Positions 1-5,981 of a stretch of DNA of 8,823 nucleotides are shown in pieces (position 1 is the stretch's first letter; the number at the start of each line of letters is the position of its first letter). Position numbers and translations under genes: made by a program. This DNA comes from a candidate division WS6 bacterium GW2011_GWC2_36_7. GTDB lineage: Bacteria; Patescibacteriota; Dojkabacteria; SC72. The notes under the pieces are model-generated. The model ran no database searches. It was given only the letters and a program-made list of their open reading frames with translations, and was not told where the DNA came from. The stretch spans positions 1-8,823 of the forward strand of contig LBSF01000019.1 in assembly GCA_000991805.1 (NCBI GenBank), written 5' to 3'.

Positions 1-290
1 GACCACTCAATTGAGAATCTGTAACTATTCAAGCCCATCTCCTTCATAGCCTTAATATCATCTTTCCACCTATGTAAGCTGTCAGATGCCATACCTGAAA
101 TTCTCCTTAACGGGTCTTTGGCTTCTGTTAAAAGATGTTCTGGAAATGCATACCAATTAGGAATATTCTTAGCTCTCTCCTCTGCTGTTTCCTTCTCCCA
201 CTTAGACCAGTTGTTCGTATTCCCCCCTTCTATTTGATGTGATGAAGTTGCTGCTCCCCACAAGAAATCTTTTGGAAATATACTACCCAT
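1..290 (-). CDS. Glycoside hydrolase family 1 (beta-glucosidase/beta-glycosidase-like), N-terminal part only
   Basis: Partial gene: 96 complete codons read leftward from an ATG at 288-290 and run off the left edge. The N-terminus (FPKDFLWGAATSSHQIEG, residues 5-22) is the GH1 signature, with the His-Gln pair (H18, Q19) that contacts the sugar in subsite -1. Residues 70-96 match the conserved helix and strand ending in YRFSIEW. The family hydrolyses beta-linked glucosides, galactosides or related sugars by a retaining mechanism with two glutamates. Both catalytic glutamates lie beyond the window, so activity and substrate cannot be judged. The segment between W31 and D70 is longer than in plant or Bacillus enzymes and resembles archaeal/CPR-type members (inference). 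No signal peptide is seen, so it is probably cytoplasmic. A strong Shine-Dalgarno (AGGAGG, plus-strand 295-300) sits 4 nt before the ATG inside the end of the upstream methyltransferase gene, which it overlaps by 8 nt, suggesting translational coupling. Confidence 0.9.
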   Translation of the reverse strand, partial: MGSIFPKDFLWGAATSSHQIEGGNTNNWSKWEKETAEERAKNIPNWYAFPEHLLTEAKDPLRRISGMASDSLHRWKDDIKAMKEMGLNSYRFSIEW

Positions 291-1014
291 CGCTCCTCCT
301 TGCTTCCCACAACCCTATGGCTGTAGCTACTGAGAGATTAAACGAATCTATCTTGTCCGAATTAGGTATATATATACTCTGTCCCAATTCTCCAAATTCC
401 TTAGGCAAACCCCTACTTTCATTCCCTTGGATCATACTAAATGGCTCTTCAAACTTAACCTCTCGTACATCTTTAGCTCCATCAAGCATAAAGGGATAGA
501 TATTTCTTTTCCCATACTTAGCTATGTATTCATGGATATTCTCAAAATATTCAAAATTGATCTGGAAGAAAGCCCCCATGGTAGAGGATATAACCATTGG
601 GTCAAAGATATCTGTAGCAGGACGTATTATGGCTAAATTAACAACATCAAATCCGACCATTGTACGAATTATGGTCCCCAGATTACCCATATTTCTAGGC
701 TCAACTAAGACAAGATGATTAGCATCAGGTTCTAATTCTGATTGATATTTCTCAAATACTCCAACGAAATATGTATTCTCCTTAGTAGCGATTTTGTCTA
801 TCGCCCTATCCGCAATCTCTATCGGGATATTCAAATCCTCACACAAATCGAAAGCTTCATTCACACCCTCGCTATCATCTCTTTTTGATTTTGCCAACAC
901 CTTAATCAAATGATCTTTCTGGTAGTTGAGCAAATCCATAGTAGGATATGGACCAAATGCATATGAGTACTCGAACTTCTTTTGATATTTTTTTAATCTT
1001 GGATCTAACATCAT
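283..1014 (-). CDS. SpoU/TrmH-family RNA 2'-O-methyltransferase
   Basis: A SPOUT-class methyltransferase that moves a methyl group from S-adenosylmethionine to a ribose 2'-OH of tRNA or rRNA. From the ATG at 1012-1014 it is 243 aa. The three SpoU motifs are present in order: motif 1 NMGNLGTIIRT (108-118) with the catalytic-type Arg, motif 2 QGNESRGLP (196-204), and motif 3 starting IPNSDKIDSFNLSVATA (216-232), which form the trefoil-knot SAM site. The first ~100 residues are a poorly conserved helical region that may bind RNA; the specific substrate cannot be assigned. An upstream ATG at 1080 would add 22 residues but would overlap the preceding gene by 67 nt. The ATG at 1014 sits in a TAATG junction with the preceding stop (1-nt overlap), so I prefer it; the ATG at 1011 is also possible. 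It is the third gene of a leftward operon and overlaps the GH1 start. Confidence 0.9.
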   Translation of the reverse strand: MMLDPRLKKYQKKFEYSYAFGPYPTMDLLNYQKDHLIKVLAKSKRDDSEGVNEAFDLCEDLNIPIEIADRAIDKIATKENTYFVGVFEKYQSELEPDANHLVLVEPRNMGNLGTIIRTMVGFDVVNLAIIRPATDIFDPMVISSTMGAFFQINFEYFENIHEYIAKYGKRNIYPFMLDGAKDVREVKFEEPFSMIQGNESRGLPKEFGELGQSIYIPNSDKIDSFNLSVATAIGLWEARRSDG

Positions 1015-1973
1015 TATTTCTTTCCCATGACATCCTTTAATATCTTGTCTACGCTCCCCTTGGACCTCGCTAAGCTCCATTTCTCCTCTCGAAGCATCAA
1101 GTATGCTTCTTCGATTTTTGCCTTCGTCTCATCGAGCTGCTTATTTTTCTTCGCCAATTCCTTCTGGGTACTAACTTCCTTCTGGAACATAGCATAGATA
1201 CTGTTTAAAAAGCCTATTAACAAGCCAATATATGCGAAGAACCTTGCCCATACAGACAAATTCATCATATTCGAATATTCAAGATTGAAGAATGGGAGGT
1301 AGAAAACCTGTGAAAGAATTAGGAAGGATATGAGGAAGATTATCCAGTAGTTAAAGTCATCTGTAACCCATCCCCTGTTAAGCAAATATCCCAGGAGTGA
1401 GAGAATTAAGAACATCAGGGAGACTAATCCCACAATTATTACAGCCAAACTATCTACCACGACACCGGCTATCATTAAAAATATGAACACCCCAATGAAT
1501 AGGACAAAACTTCCGGCAACCAAGCCCATGAGCAAAGTCTCATTCTTCTTTCTCCCCTTACTACTCTTTCCTTCTTTTCTGCTTACTAACCAACTGATGA
1601 ACATTACAACAGAGAGGAATGTTTTAGACAAAACAGAGGTTACTGGGTACACCTGTGTAGAAATCCCTGTAAATAAATTTCCGATTCCTCCTAAATCTAA
1701 AACTACCTGAAAAATATCTAACAGCCCTACTCCTAGAAATCCAATCCCTATGAACAAGAAGTTTAATGAGCTCTGTTTTGTGTAGTACCTTAGTAAAGCA
1801 ATTACACCTATGAATAGTGCGAAGATTCCAGATATGAGGGTTATGAATGGTTGAAAATCTTTAAACCAAACAATATCTCCTGCCCAATATGCTAATCCCA
1901 AAAACGCAAGTAACGAAACACATAGGGACAGAAACTGTATATCTACATGCTCTCTAGGTAATTTGTCTTCCAT
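1014..1973 (-). CDS. Eight-helix membrane protein with MASE3-like sensor region and C-terminal coiled coil; no output domain
   Basis: A 319-aa integral membrane protein. Hydrophobic segments lie at roughly 12-32, 42-62, 70-93, 110-130, 147-172, 175-198, 208-229 and 240-262. Residues 70-90, with the pattern LNFLFIGIGFLGVGLLDIFQ, resemble the conserved third-helix region of MASE3-type sensors found at the N-terminus of histidine kinases and GGDEF proteins; the His usual at the end of that motif appears to be Gln here (Q89). After the last helix comes a charged stretch (265-300) that reads as a coiled coil (KELAKKNKQLDETKAKIEEA), the usual linker to a kinase. The protein stops 20 residues later with no H-box, ATPase or GGDEF domain. 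It may pass a signal to a separate partner, or the fold may be unrelated to sensing. It starts 19 nt after the pilin-like gene and shares 1 nt with the methyltransferase start. No convincing Shine-Dalgarno is seen. The MASE3 link is by eye only. Confidence 0.75.
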   Translation of the reverse strand: MEDKLPREHVDIQFLSLCVSLLAFLGLAYWAGDIVWFKDFQPFITLISGIFALFIGVIALLRYYTKQSSLNFLFIGIGFLGVGLLDIFQVVLDLGGIGNLFTGISTQVYPVTSVLSKTFLSVVMFISWLVSRKEGKSSKGRKKNETLLMGLVAGSFVLFIGVFIFLMIAGVVVDSLAVIIVGLVSLMFLILSLLGYLLNRGWVTDDFNYWIIFLISFLILSQVFYLPFFNLEYSNMMNLSVWARFFAYIGLLIGFLNSIYAMFQKEVSTQKELAKKNKQLDETKAKIEEAYLMLREEKWSLARSKGSVDKILKDVMGKK

Positions 1974-1992
1974 AGCTCAATGAATACTTAAA

Positions 1993-2481
1993 TTAATACA
2001 TAAACTGCTTAATAGAGATTGTGACCTCTCTTTCAGCTAATGGTGCACATACGACTATACTTCCTTCTCCGTCATTAGAAATGTAATACCCTGTTCCATT
2101 CCCTTCTGTTCTGAATGTATCGACGGGGAGACTTTTTATATCTCCTTCCGCAAGAGTTGTTGAGAGATCAACATAGTTCTTACAATCTAGAGAGCCTGTC
2201 CTACATATTTCATTTCCAATGCTTGCACATTCTCTATTGAGTGGAATCATGCTTGGAATGTTACCTGTAGCATCAACGTATTTAGACATTGACTGCATAA
2301 TACTAAGCACATCGGCATTCCTTGTAGAGTTTCTCGCGTCTGATTGTCCCTTTCCAGGATTTAATATCATGTAAGCAAATGCTGCTACAACGAGGAATAT
2401 TGAAAACCCTACTAAGACATCGAGGATGAATTGCCTTTTAGCAATTATTTCATCATCCTTGGCAGTTTTTGATTCTTTCAT
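1993..2481 (-). CDS. Membrane-anchored pilin-like protein (CPR type)
   Basis: A 162-aa protein from the ATG at 2479-2481; a TTG at 2496 in the same frame would add five residues and is less likely. A short charged N-terminus is followed by one hydrophobic helix (about 19-40). The next stretch, LNPGKGQSDARNSTRNADV (40-58), and a helix leading to YVDATGNIP match the layout of type IV pilin-like proteins common in CPR genomes, in which the hydrophobic helix ends in NP and is followed by an Ala-Arg/Arg-rich helix. The globular part has four cysteines (85, 93, 100, 145) that could form two disulfides, suggesting an extracytoplasmic domain. The canonical prepilin peptidase site (Gly-Phe-Thr-Leu-Ile-Glu) is not present: VGFSIFLVV has no Glu5 and no basic residue before Gly. 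It may therefore stay as a membrane-anchored protein. First gene of the leftward operon; no Shine-Dalgarno is visible. Confidence 0.75.
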   Translation of the reverse strand: MKESKTAKDDEIIAKRQFILDVLVGFSIFLVVAAFAYMILNPGKGQSDARNSTRNADVLSIMQSMSKYVDATGNIPSMIPLNRECASIGNEICRTGSLDCKNYVDLSTTLAEGDIKSLPVDTFRTEGNGTGYYISNDGEGSIVVCAPLAEREVTISIKQFMY

Positions 2482-2764
2482 AGATACATAATACAAAACA
2501 AAAAAAGTTTTTGCTACATATATAGGGCGATATTAAAAAATACCCATATCCAATATTCCTATAATATGATAGCGCGTGTTATATAGTGATTGGCCTGTCT
2601 GAAAAGATTGTTTTAGCAACATAACCGGACATTAGCGACGGGTTATCCACAACTGATATATAACGTGAGTAACTAAGAAGTGCCTACACGAAGAACGCAA
2701 AGACGAACTACCACAACTTACAAGGCCTTGCAGCTCTATATCGTTTGAATCTAATATGGAAATA
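2482..2764. other. Non-coding interval between tRNA-Ser and the pilin-like gene
   Basis: No plausible gene is seen in 283 bp. The interval holds a perfect DnaA box (2643-2651), an inverted repeat ATAACC/GGTTAT (2621-2626 and 2641-2646) whose right arm overlaps that box, and a perfect 10-bp palindrome CAAGGCCTTG (2721-2730). A weak minus-strand promoter for the pilin operon can be proposed: -10 TATAAC (2578-2583) and -35 TTTTCA (2600-2605) with a 16-bp spacer. It matches consensus only modestly. I could not match the interval to tmRNA, SRP RNA or RNase P RNA. Confidence 0.5.
2643..2651 (+). promoter_or_regulatory. Perfect DnaA box outside the origin
   Basis: TTATCCACA is an exact match to the 9-bp DnaA box consensus, and the only exact match I found in the intergenic regions of this window. 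It lies about 3.3 kb from the dnaA-dnaN interval, upstream of the pilin-like gene and downstream of tRNA-Ser. It could titrate DnaA, regulate the leftward operon, or be incidental. Confidence 0.55.
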
Positions 2765-2851
2765 CGGAGAGAGAGGGATTCGAACCCCCGGTATGGTTGC
2801 CCATACAATGCTTTTCGAAAGCATCCCTTTCAGCCACTCAGGCATCTCTCC
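2765..2851 (-). tRNA. tRNA-Ser (anticodon CGA)
   Basis: An 87-nt class II tRNA. The acceptor arms GGAGAGA (5', plus-strand 2845-2851) and TCTCTCC (3', 2766-2772) pair fully, and the discriminator base at 2765 is G, as in serine tRNAs. The anticodon stem ATGCT/AGCAT encloses the loop TTCGAAA, giving anticodon CGA (plus-strand 2815-2817), which reads UCG. A long variable arm with stem GTATGG/CCATAC and loop GCAA is typical of tRNA-Ser, and the T arm carries GGTTCGAAT. CCA is not encoded, so it must be added by a nucleotidyltransferase. The gene begins 9 nt after the stop of the upstream minus-strand CDS and may be co-transcribed with it. Confidence 0.96.
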
Positions 2852-2860
2852 TTAAATGAT

Positions 2861-3532
2861 CTAAACCTTATCTAAAGGGATATATTCACCAAAGTTTAAC
2901 CTCTCTAACCACCCCTGCTTCCTAATATCCTTGTAAAGAAGTTTATCTTGTAACAAAACAAATATTGCATCCTTATCCTTCTCACTTAGTAAAAATAACA
3001 AAGCTCCTGGAAGATTCAATTTAGTATCTACAATCAAAAATAATTGATCTTGTTTCTTTGTAAAGTAGAAATTCTTCATAATGTACCACTCATATAACTT
3101 GTTTCCAGTGTCTATGCCTCTTGCAGTGACCCTGTGAGTAACCTTTTGAGGTTTAGTCGTACCTAACACATATATTAGGAAAAGCATAGCTATGATTGCT
3201 ACCATGAGGAAGTAGTGCCCAAGAATAGCTAAAAGGAGTATTAAGACCAAACTAAGCGCAACAATGATCATGAAATACTTAGTATTGTATGATATCTCAT
3301 ATCTATCTGGTGCTTCCCATTCGAAAAGCTTGATGTTTTGAACTACTTTTTTTTCTTCTTCAACCAAAGAATCCTTTTCTAATTGAACTTCTCCTTTTAC
3401 AACTTTTCTTCTCCTATCATTCTTCTCATTCTCAATGGCTTGTTTTTTTGCTTTTTCTAAAGCCGCTTCCTTTTTCTCTAAGGCCATCTCCCCGGATATT
3501 ATTTTTGCAAGGTCGTTTAGTTCTTTGTTCAT
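2861..3532 (-). CDS. Membrane protein: N-terminal coiled coil, two membrane helices, soluble C-terminal domain; function unknown
   Basis: A 223-aa protein from the ATG at 3530-3532. A TTG at 3550 in frame would overlap the upstream gene and is less likely. Residues 1-65 are very rich in Lys and Glu and read as a helical coiled coil. Two adjacent hydrophobic helices follow at about 87-105 and 107-125. The C-terminal ~95 residues (HRVTARGIDTGNKLYEWYIMKN and onward) alternate short strands with a final helix. This resembles the PH-like soluble domain placed after two helices in several small bacterial membrane proteins, but that is a weak, by-eye comparison. The N- and C-terminal parts are probably both cytoplasmic because the helix pair forms a hairpin. 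The gene follows the four-helix protein with a 7-nt gap and lies 9 nt before tRNA-Ser. No Shine-Dalgarno is seen, so translation may be coupled to the upstream gene. I do not recognise a named family. Confidence 0.75.
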   Translation of the reverse strand: MNKELNDLAKIISGEMALEKKEAALEKAKKQAIENEKNDRRRKVVKGEVQLEKDSLVEEEKKVVQNIKLFEWEAPDRYEISYNTKYFMIIVALSLVLILLLAILGHYFLMVAIIAMLFLIYVLGTTKPQKVTHRVTARGIDTGNKLYEWYIMKNFYFTKKQDQLFLIVDTKLNLPGALLFLLSEKDKDAIFVLLQDKLLYKDIRKQGWLERLNFGEYIPLDKV

Positions 3533-3539
3533 ATGGATA

Positions 3540-3911
3540 TCATATAACAAAGAGGCTTAAGATAACAACTATTAGAATGGCAAATCCCCATATGAAGTTA
3601 AGAATGTGAAAGAAGTGTAAAAGATATGCCACTAAGATTCCAATGCTGATAAATAGCCCGTATCTCACAGCTATTTTTATATTTACTTGCATATCTACAT
3701 GTTTGAAGAATATCAACCTAATAGCAAATGTTATTAAAATACTGAGACAAAGAACTGTTATGAATAGAAGGAAGAAGAGCACTACAATATTTGTAACTAT
3801 ATAGTTACCATTAATATCTAAAGGTAGAAAGGAGGTGTTCTGTATTAAATAGTACAGAAATCCGACAGTTCCAATTAGCACGCCTATTGTTGTAGTTAGA
3901 AATTTAATCAT
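3540..3911 (-). CDS. Small four-helix membrane protein, function unknown
   Basis: A 123-aa, very hydrophobic protein with four predicted membrane segments at about 6-23, 39-66, 83-100 and 104-123; the second is long (28 residues) and probably extends beyond the bilayer. A short basic cytoplasmic loop (IRLIFFKH, 64-71) follows helix 2. The ATG at 3909-3911 is preceded by GGAG with an 8-nt gap to the start, one of the few recognisable Shine-Dalgarno sequences here. It is the first gene of a two-gene minus-strand unit with the coiled-coil membrane protein and diverges from the plus-strand regulator over a 74-bp AT-rich gap. I recognise no family. Being paired with the other membrane protein suggests a joint role (inference only). 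Confidence 0.65.
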   Translation of the reverse strand: MIKFLTTTIGVLIGTVGFLYYLIQNTSFLPLDINGNYIVTNIVVLFFLLFITVLCLSILITFAIRLIFFKHVDMQVNIKIAVRYGLFISIGILVAYLLHFFHILNFIWGFAILIVVILSLFVI

Positions 3912-3985
3912 TTATATTTCTCCAGGCTTTTTAGATTAGAAAATATATTTATATCATAGGACAAATAATTTCTAATTGCTTGTAT
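3912..3985. promoter_or_regulatory. Divergent promoter region with an 8-bp inverted repeat
   Basis: This 74-bp AT-rich gap must carry the promoters of both the minus-strand membrane-protein pair and the plus-strand regulator. Its centre (3943-3957) contains several overlapping -10-like elements on both strands (for example minus-strand TATGAT at 3952-3957), so exact promoters cannot be assigned. A perfect inverted repeat ATTAGAAA (3935-3942) / TTTCTAAT (3969-3976) brackets this core and could be an operator. Confidence 0.45.
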
Positions 3986-4663
3986 ATGAATATATTAATT
4001 ATAGAGAATTCCCCCACTCTTTCTCAATTGCTTCAAAAAGCATTGGAATCATATCGGTATAATACGACTTTAGATGATGAAAATTTTCAAAGTAAGTCTC
4101 TAATTTCTAAAAAGATCTTTGATTTTGTCATTCTTAATACGAATATGGGCAAAGAGCTTACTGTGGAGATCTTGGATTATATTAAGAAAACAGATAAAGA
4201 TACCAAGGTTTTGGGTGTTTGTAATAAAGGAAGTTGGGTTGAAAAGGTTGATTTCCTTAATCATGGTGGTGACGATGTGCTTACATATCCATTTCCTGTC
4301 CAAGAATTGCTTGCTAGAATACAATCTTTGATTCGTAGGCCCAAAAGTTATGTGGATGAGAATCTCTATCTTGGTGATTATGTCTTAGATACTAAAAATA
4401 GAGTTGTAACGAAGGATGAAAAGGATATTAATCTTAGGAAAAAGGAATATTCTCTGTTCGAGTATCTCGCAAGAAATAAGAACCGGGCTATTTCCAGGTG
4501 TGAATTACTCGATCATGTATGGGATTATCGTGAATATGTTGGTTCAAATACAATAGATGTTCATATTAAAAGATTGCGTGACAAACTAGAAGACAAGAAT
4601 CTTATCAATACAATTCACGGCGTTGGTTACAAGATTAAGGCTAAGAAACCTAAAGCATCATAG
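3986..4663 (+). CDS. OmpR/PhoB-family transcriptional regulator with a degenerate (pseudo-) receiver domain
   Basis: A 225-aa DNA-binding regulator. I start it at the ATG at 3986; an in-frame TTG at 3980 adds two residues. Residues 1-118 have the receiver-domain layout, beginning MNILIIENSP and ending with a helix before the linker. The key positions are altered: the acidic pair is E7-N8 instead of two acids, the phosphoacceptor Asp is Asn51 (FDFVILNTNM), the Thr/Ser switch is Cys79 (VLGVCNKG), and the invariant Lys is Tyr101 (GGDDVLTYPF). Normal aspartyl phosphorylation is therefore not expected. Residues ~125-222 form an intact winged-helix domain, with recognition helix around SNTIDVHIKRLRDKL and wing NTIHGVGYKI, so DNA binding should be kept. 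No histidine kinase gene is adjacent. It diverges from the membrane-protein pair and its last 14 bp overlap the end of dnaN on the other strand. No Shine-Dalgarno is visible; leaderless translation is possible. Confidence 0.92.
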   Translation: MNILIIENSPTLSQLLQKALESYRYNTTLDDENFQSKSLISKKIFDFVILNTNMGKELTVEILDYIKKTDKDTKVLGVCNKGSWVEKVDFLNHGGDDVLTYPFPVQELLARIQSLIRRPKSYVDENLYLGDYVLDTKNRVVTKDEKDINLRKKEYSLFEYLARNKNRAISRCELLDHVWDYREYVGSNTIDVHIKRLRDKLEDKNLINTIHGVGYKIKAKKPKAS

Positions 4664-5771
4664 GCATAACAAGATGCACAAAGTTCTCATCACCTTTAAT
4701 TTTAAAGACTCCTGGTCTGACAGGTTCAGAGCATTCAAATACAATGTCTTCAGAATCTATATGATTTAATACATCCGAAAGAAGTTTTGCACTAAATGCA
4801 ATCTTAATATCATCACCTTCTACCTTACATGCAATATTACTTTGATTTTTGCCTAAGTCTGATTGTGTAGCAGAAAGTGATATTTTCCCCTCTTTGTATA
4901 TATCCAATATCATTTTATTTCCTAAAACAGATCTCGCAATGATGTTTATAACCTTTAAAGAATTTAAAAAATCATTTTTTGATATTTCACTCTTGGTTTT
5001 ATATCCGGTAGGTATGATTTGCTTGTATTCCGGGAATTCACCATCTATTAATCTAGATACTAAATCTACTTCTCCAAATCTAAACAATATCTGATTTTTG
5101 TCACTTAAGAGATAAAATTCTATAAAATCATCTTCACTATCCAATTCTGATGCAATATGTGCTAATTCTTCTAAAGCTCTAACTGGAACTAATATACTCT
5201 TCTCTTCCTCAGCCTTTGTAATTTTAACAACTTGTTTAGAGAGTCTAAGACCATCGGTACATACAAAAGATAAAGTATCTCCATTTATTTCTACTTTTAC
5301 CCCTGTCAAAACAGGTTTAATATCATCTCTTGCAGCAGCAAATGCAACTCTATTTATTGCAGTAACTAGGTCTGCCTTATTGAGCTTAACAAGAGGCTTC
5401 TGTCCATCTTCAATCATAGGGATTACAGGGAAATCATCTGCCGGCATTGTATTAAAACTTGCAGAGTTATTCTCTGTAGATATATTGAAACTTTGCTTTT
5501 CTAATTCAACATCAACCTTTTCTTCTGGAATAGAGTTTATGAATTCTGATAGCTGTTTAGCTGGTGCCGTAATCTTACCCTCAGCATTCACATCTGCCCC
5601 TATCCATGTACTTATACTTAATTCGAGATCTGTTGCTTTTAGTATGACCTTTCCTTTTACAGTTTCAAAAAGAACGTTGTTCAAGATTGGTAATCCTGGT
5701 CTGTTGTTTACTACTCTACTTATTATGTTTAAATACTTTGAGAATGTATCTTGATTGCATGAAAACTGCAT
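4650..5771 (-). CDS. dnaN: DNA polymerase III beta subunit (sliding clamp)
   Basis: A 373-aa ring-forming processivity factor that holds the replicative polymerase on DNA and also recruits other polymerases and mismatch-repair proteins; length is typical (about 365-380). The three repeated clamp domains are recognisable: N-terminal domain with LPILNNVLFE (27-36), middle domain with KPVLTGV (152-158) and CTDGLRLS (171-178), the linker LIDGEFPEYKQIIP (241-254), and the C-terminal tail HLVMPMML (366-373) that lines the client-peptide pocket, here with Met where Arg is usual. The ATG is at 5769-5771. Only a poor Shine-Dalgarno precedes it, with an AT-rich TATATAAAA tract (minus strand, near 5788-5796) that may be a -10 region. 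It lies downstream of dnaA and the putative origin on the same strand. Its 3' end overlaps the convergent regulator gene by 14 bp. Confidence 0.98.
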   Translation of the reverse strand: MQFSCNQDTFSKYLNIISRVVNNRPGLPILNNVLFETVKGKVILKATDLELSISTWIGADVNAEGKITAPAKQLSEFINSIPEEKVDVELEKQSFNISTENNSASFNTMPADDFPVIPMIEDGQKPLVKLNKADLVTAINRVAFAAARDDIKPVLTGVKVEINGDTLSFVCTDGLRLSKQVVKITKAEEEKSILVPVRALEELAHIASELDSEDDFIEFYLLSDKNQILFRFGEVDLVSRLIDGEFPEYKQIIPTGYKTKSEISKNDFLNSLKVINIIARSVLGNKMILDIYKEGKISLSATQSDLGKNQSNIACKVEGDDIKIAFSAKLLSDVLNHIDSEDIVFECSEPVRPGVFKIKGDENFVHLVMPMML

Positions 5772-5860
5772 ATTACTTAAATGTAAATTTTATATAGTTA
5801 GGCAGTTGACTGGTATATTGTATCATTTTTTAGAGTTTATAAGAATTGTGGTGTCCTCTG

Positions 5861-5924
5861 TTCTATATTATTTTTTATATATATTTAGTAATAGATGTAG
5901 TAGTGAGTATGGATATGTTGATAA
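5861..5924 (+). other. Origin unwinding element: AT-rich tract, DnaA-trio-like repeats and DnaA box
   Basis: Reading the plus strand: an almost pure A/T tract (5861-5885), then TAG TAA TAG ATG TAG TAG (5886-5903), a 4-bp spacer, and DnaA-box-like sequences TATGGATAT (5908-5916, two mismatches) and TGTTGATAA (5916-5924, one mismatch). Five of the six triplets fit the DnaA-trio consensus 5'-[T/A]A[G/A]-3'. The order AT-rich, trios, box matches the basal unwinding system described for Bacillus subtilis oriC, in which a DnaA filament started at the box extends along the trios and opens the duplex. The spacer here is not GC-rich, which differs from the model. Confidence 0.65.
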
Positions 5925-5981
5925 GTATCTGGAAGGAGCTAAAAAACGAAGGTGTAATCTATTTTCTTTGGATATTCCCTT

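Noticed and set aside
1015..1080. Longer start for the RNA methyltransferase
   Set aside because: It would add 22 residues that overlap the upstream gene by 67 nt and resemble no family N-terminus; the TAATG junction gives a better start.
2721..2730. Perfect palindrome CAAGGCCTTG
   Set aside because: A single 10-bp palindrome with no second copy noticed and no promoter context; noted only as part of the spacer.
2482..2764. Possible structured ncRNA (tmRNA, SRP RNA, RNase P RNA)
   Set aside because: The signature loops and conserved ends of these RNAs are absent; only short inverted repeats are seen.
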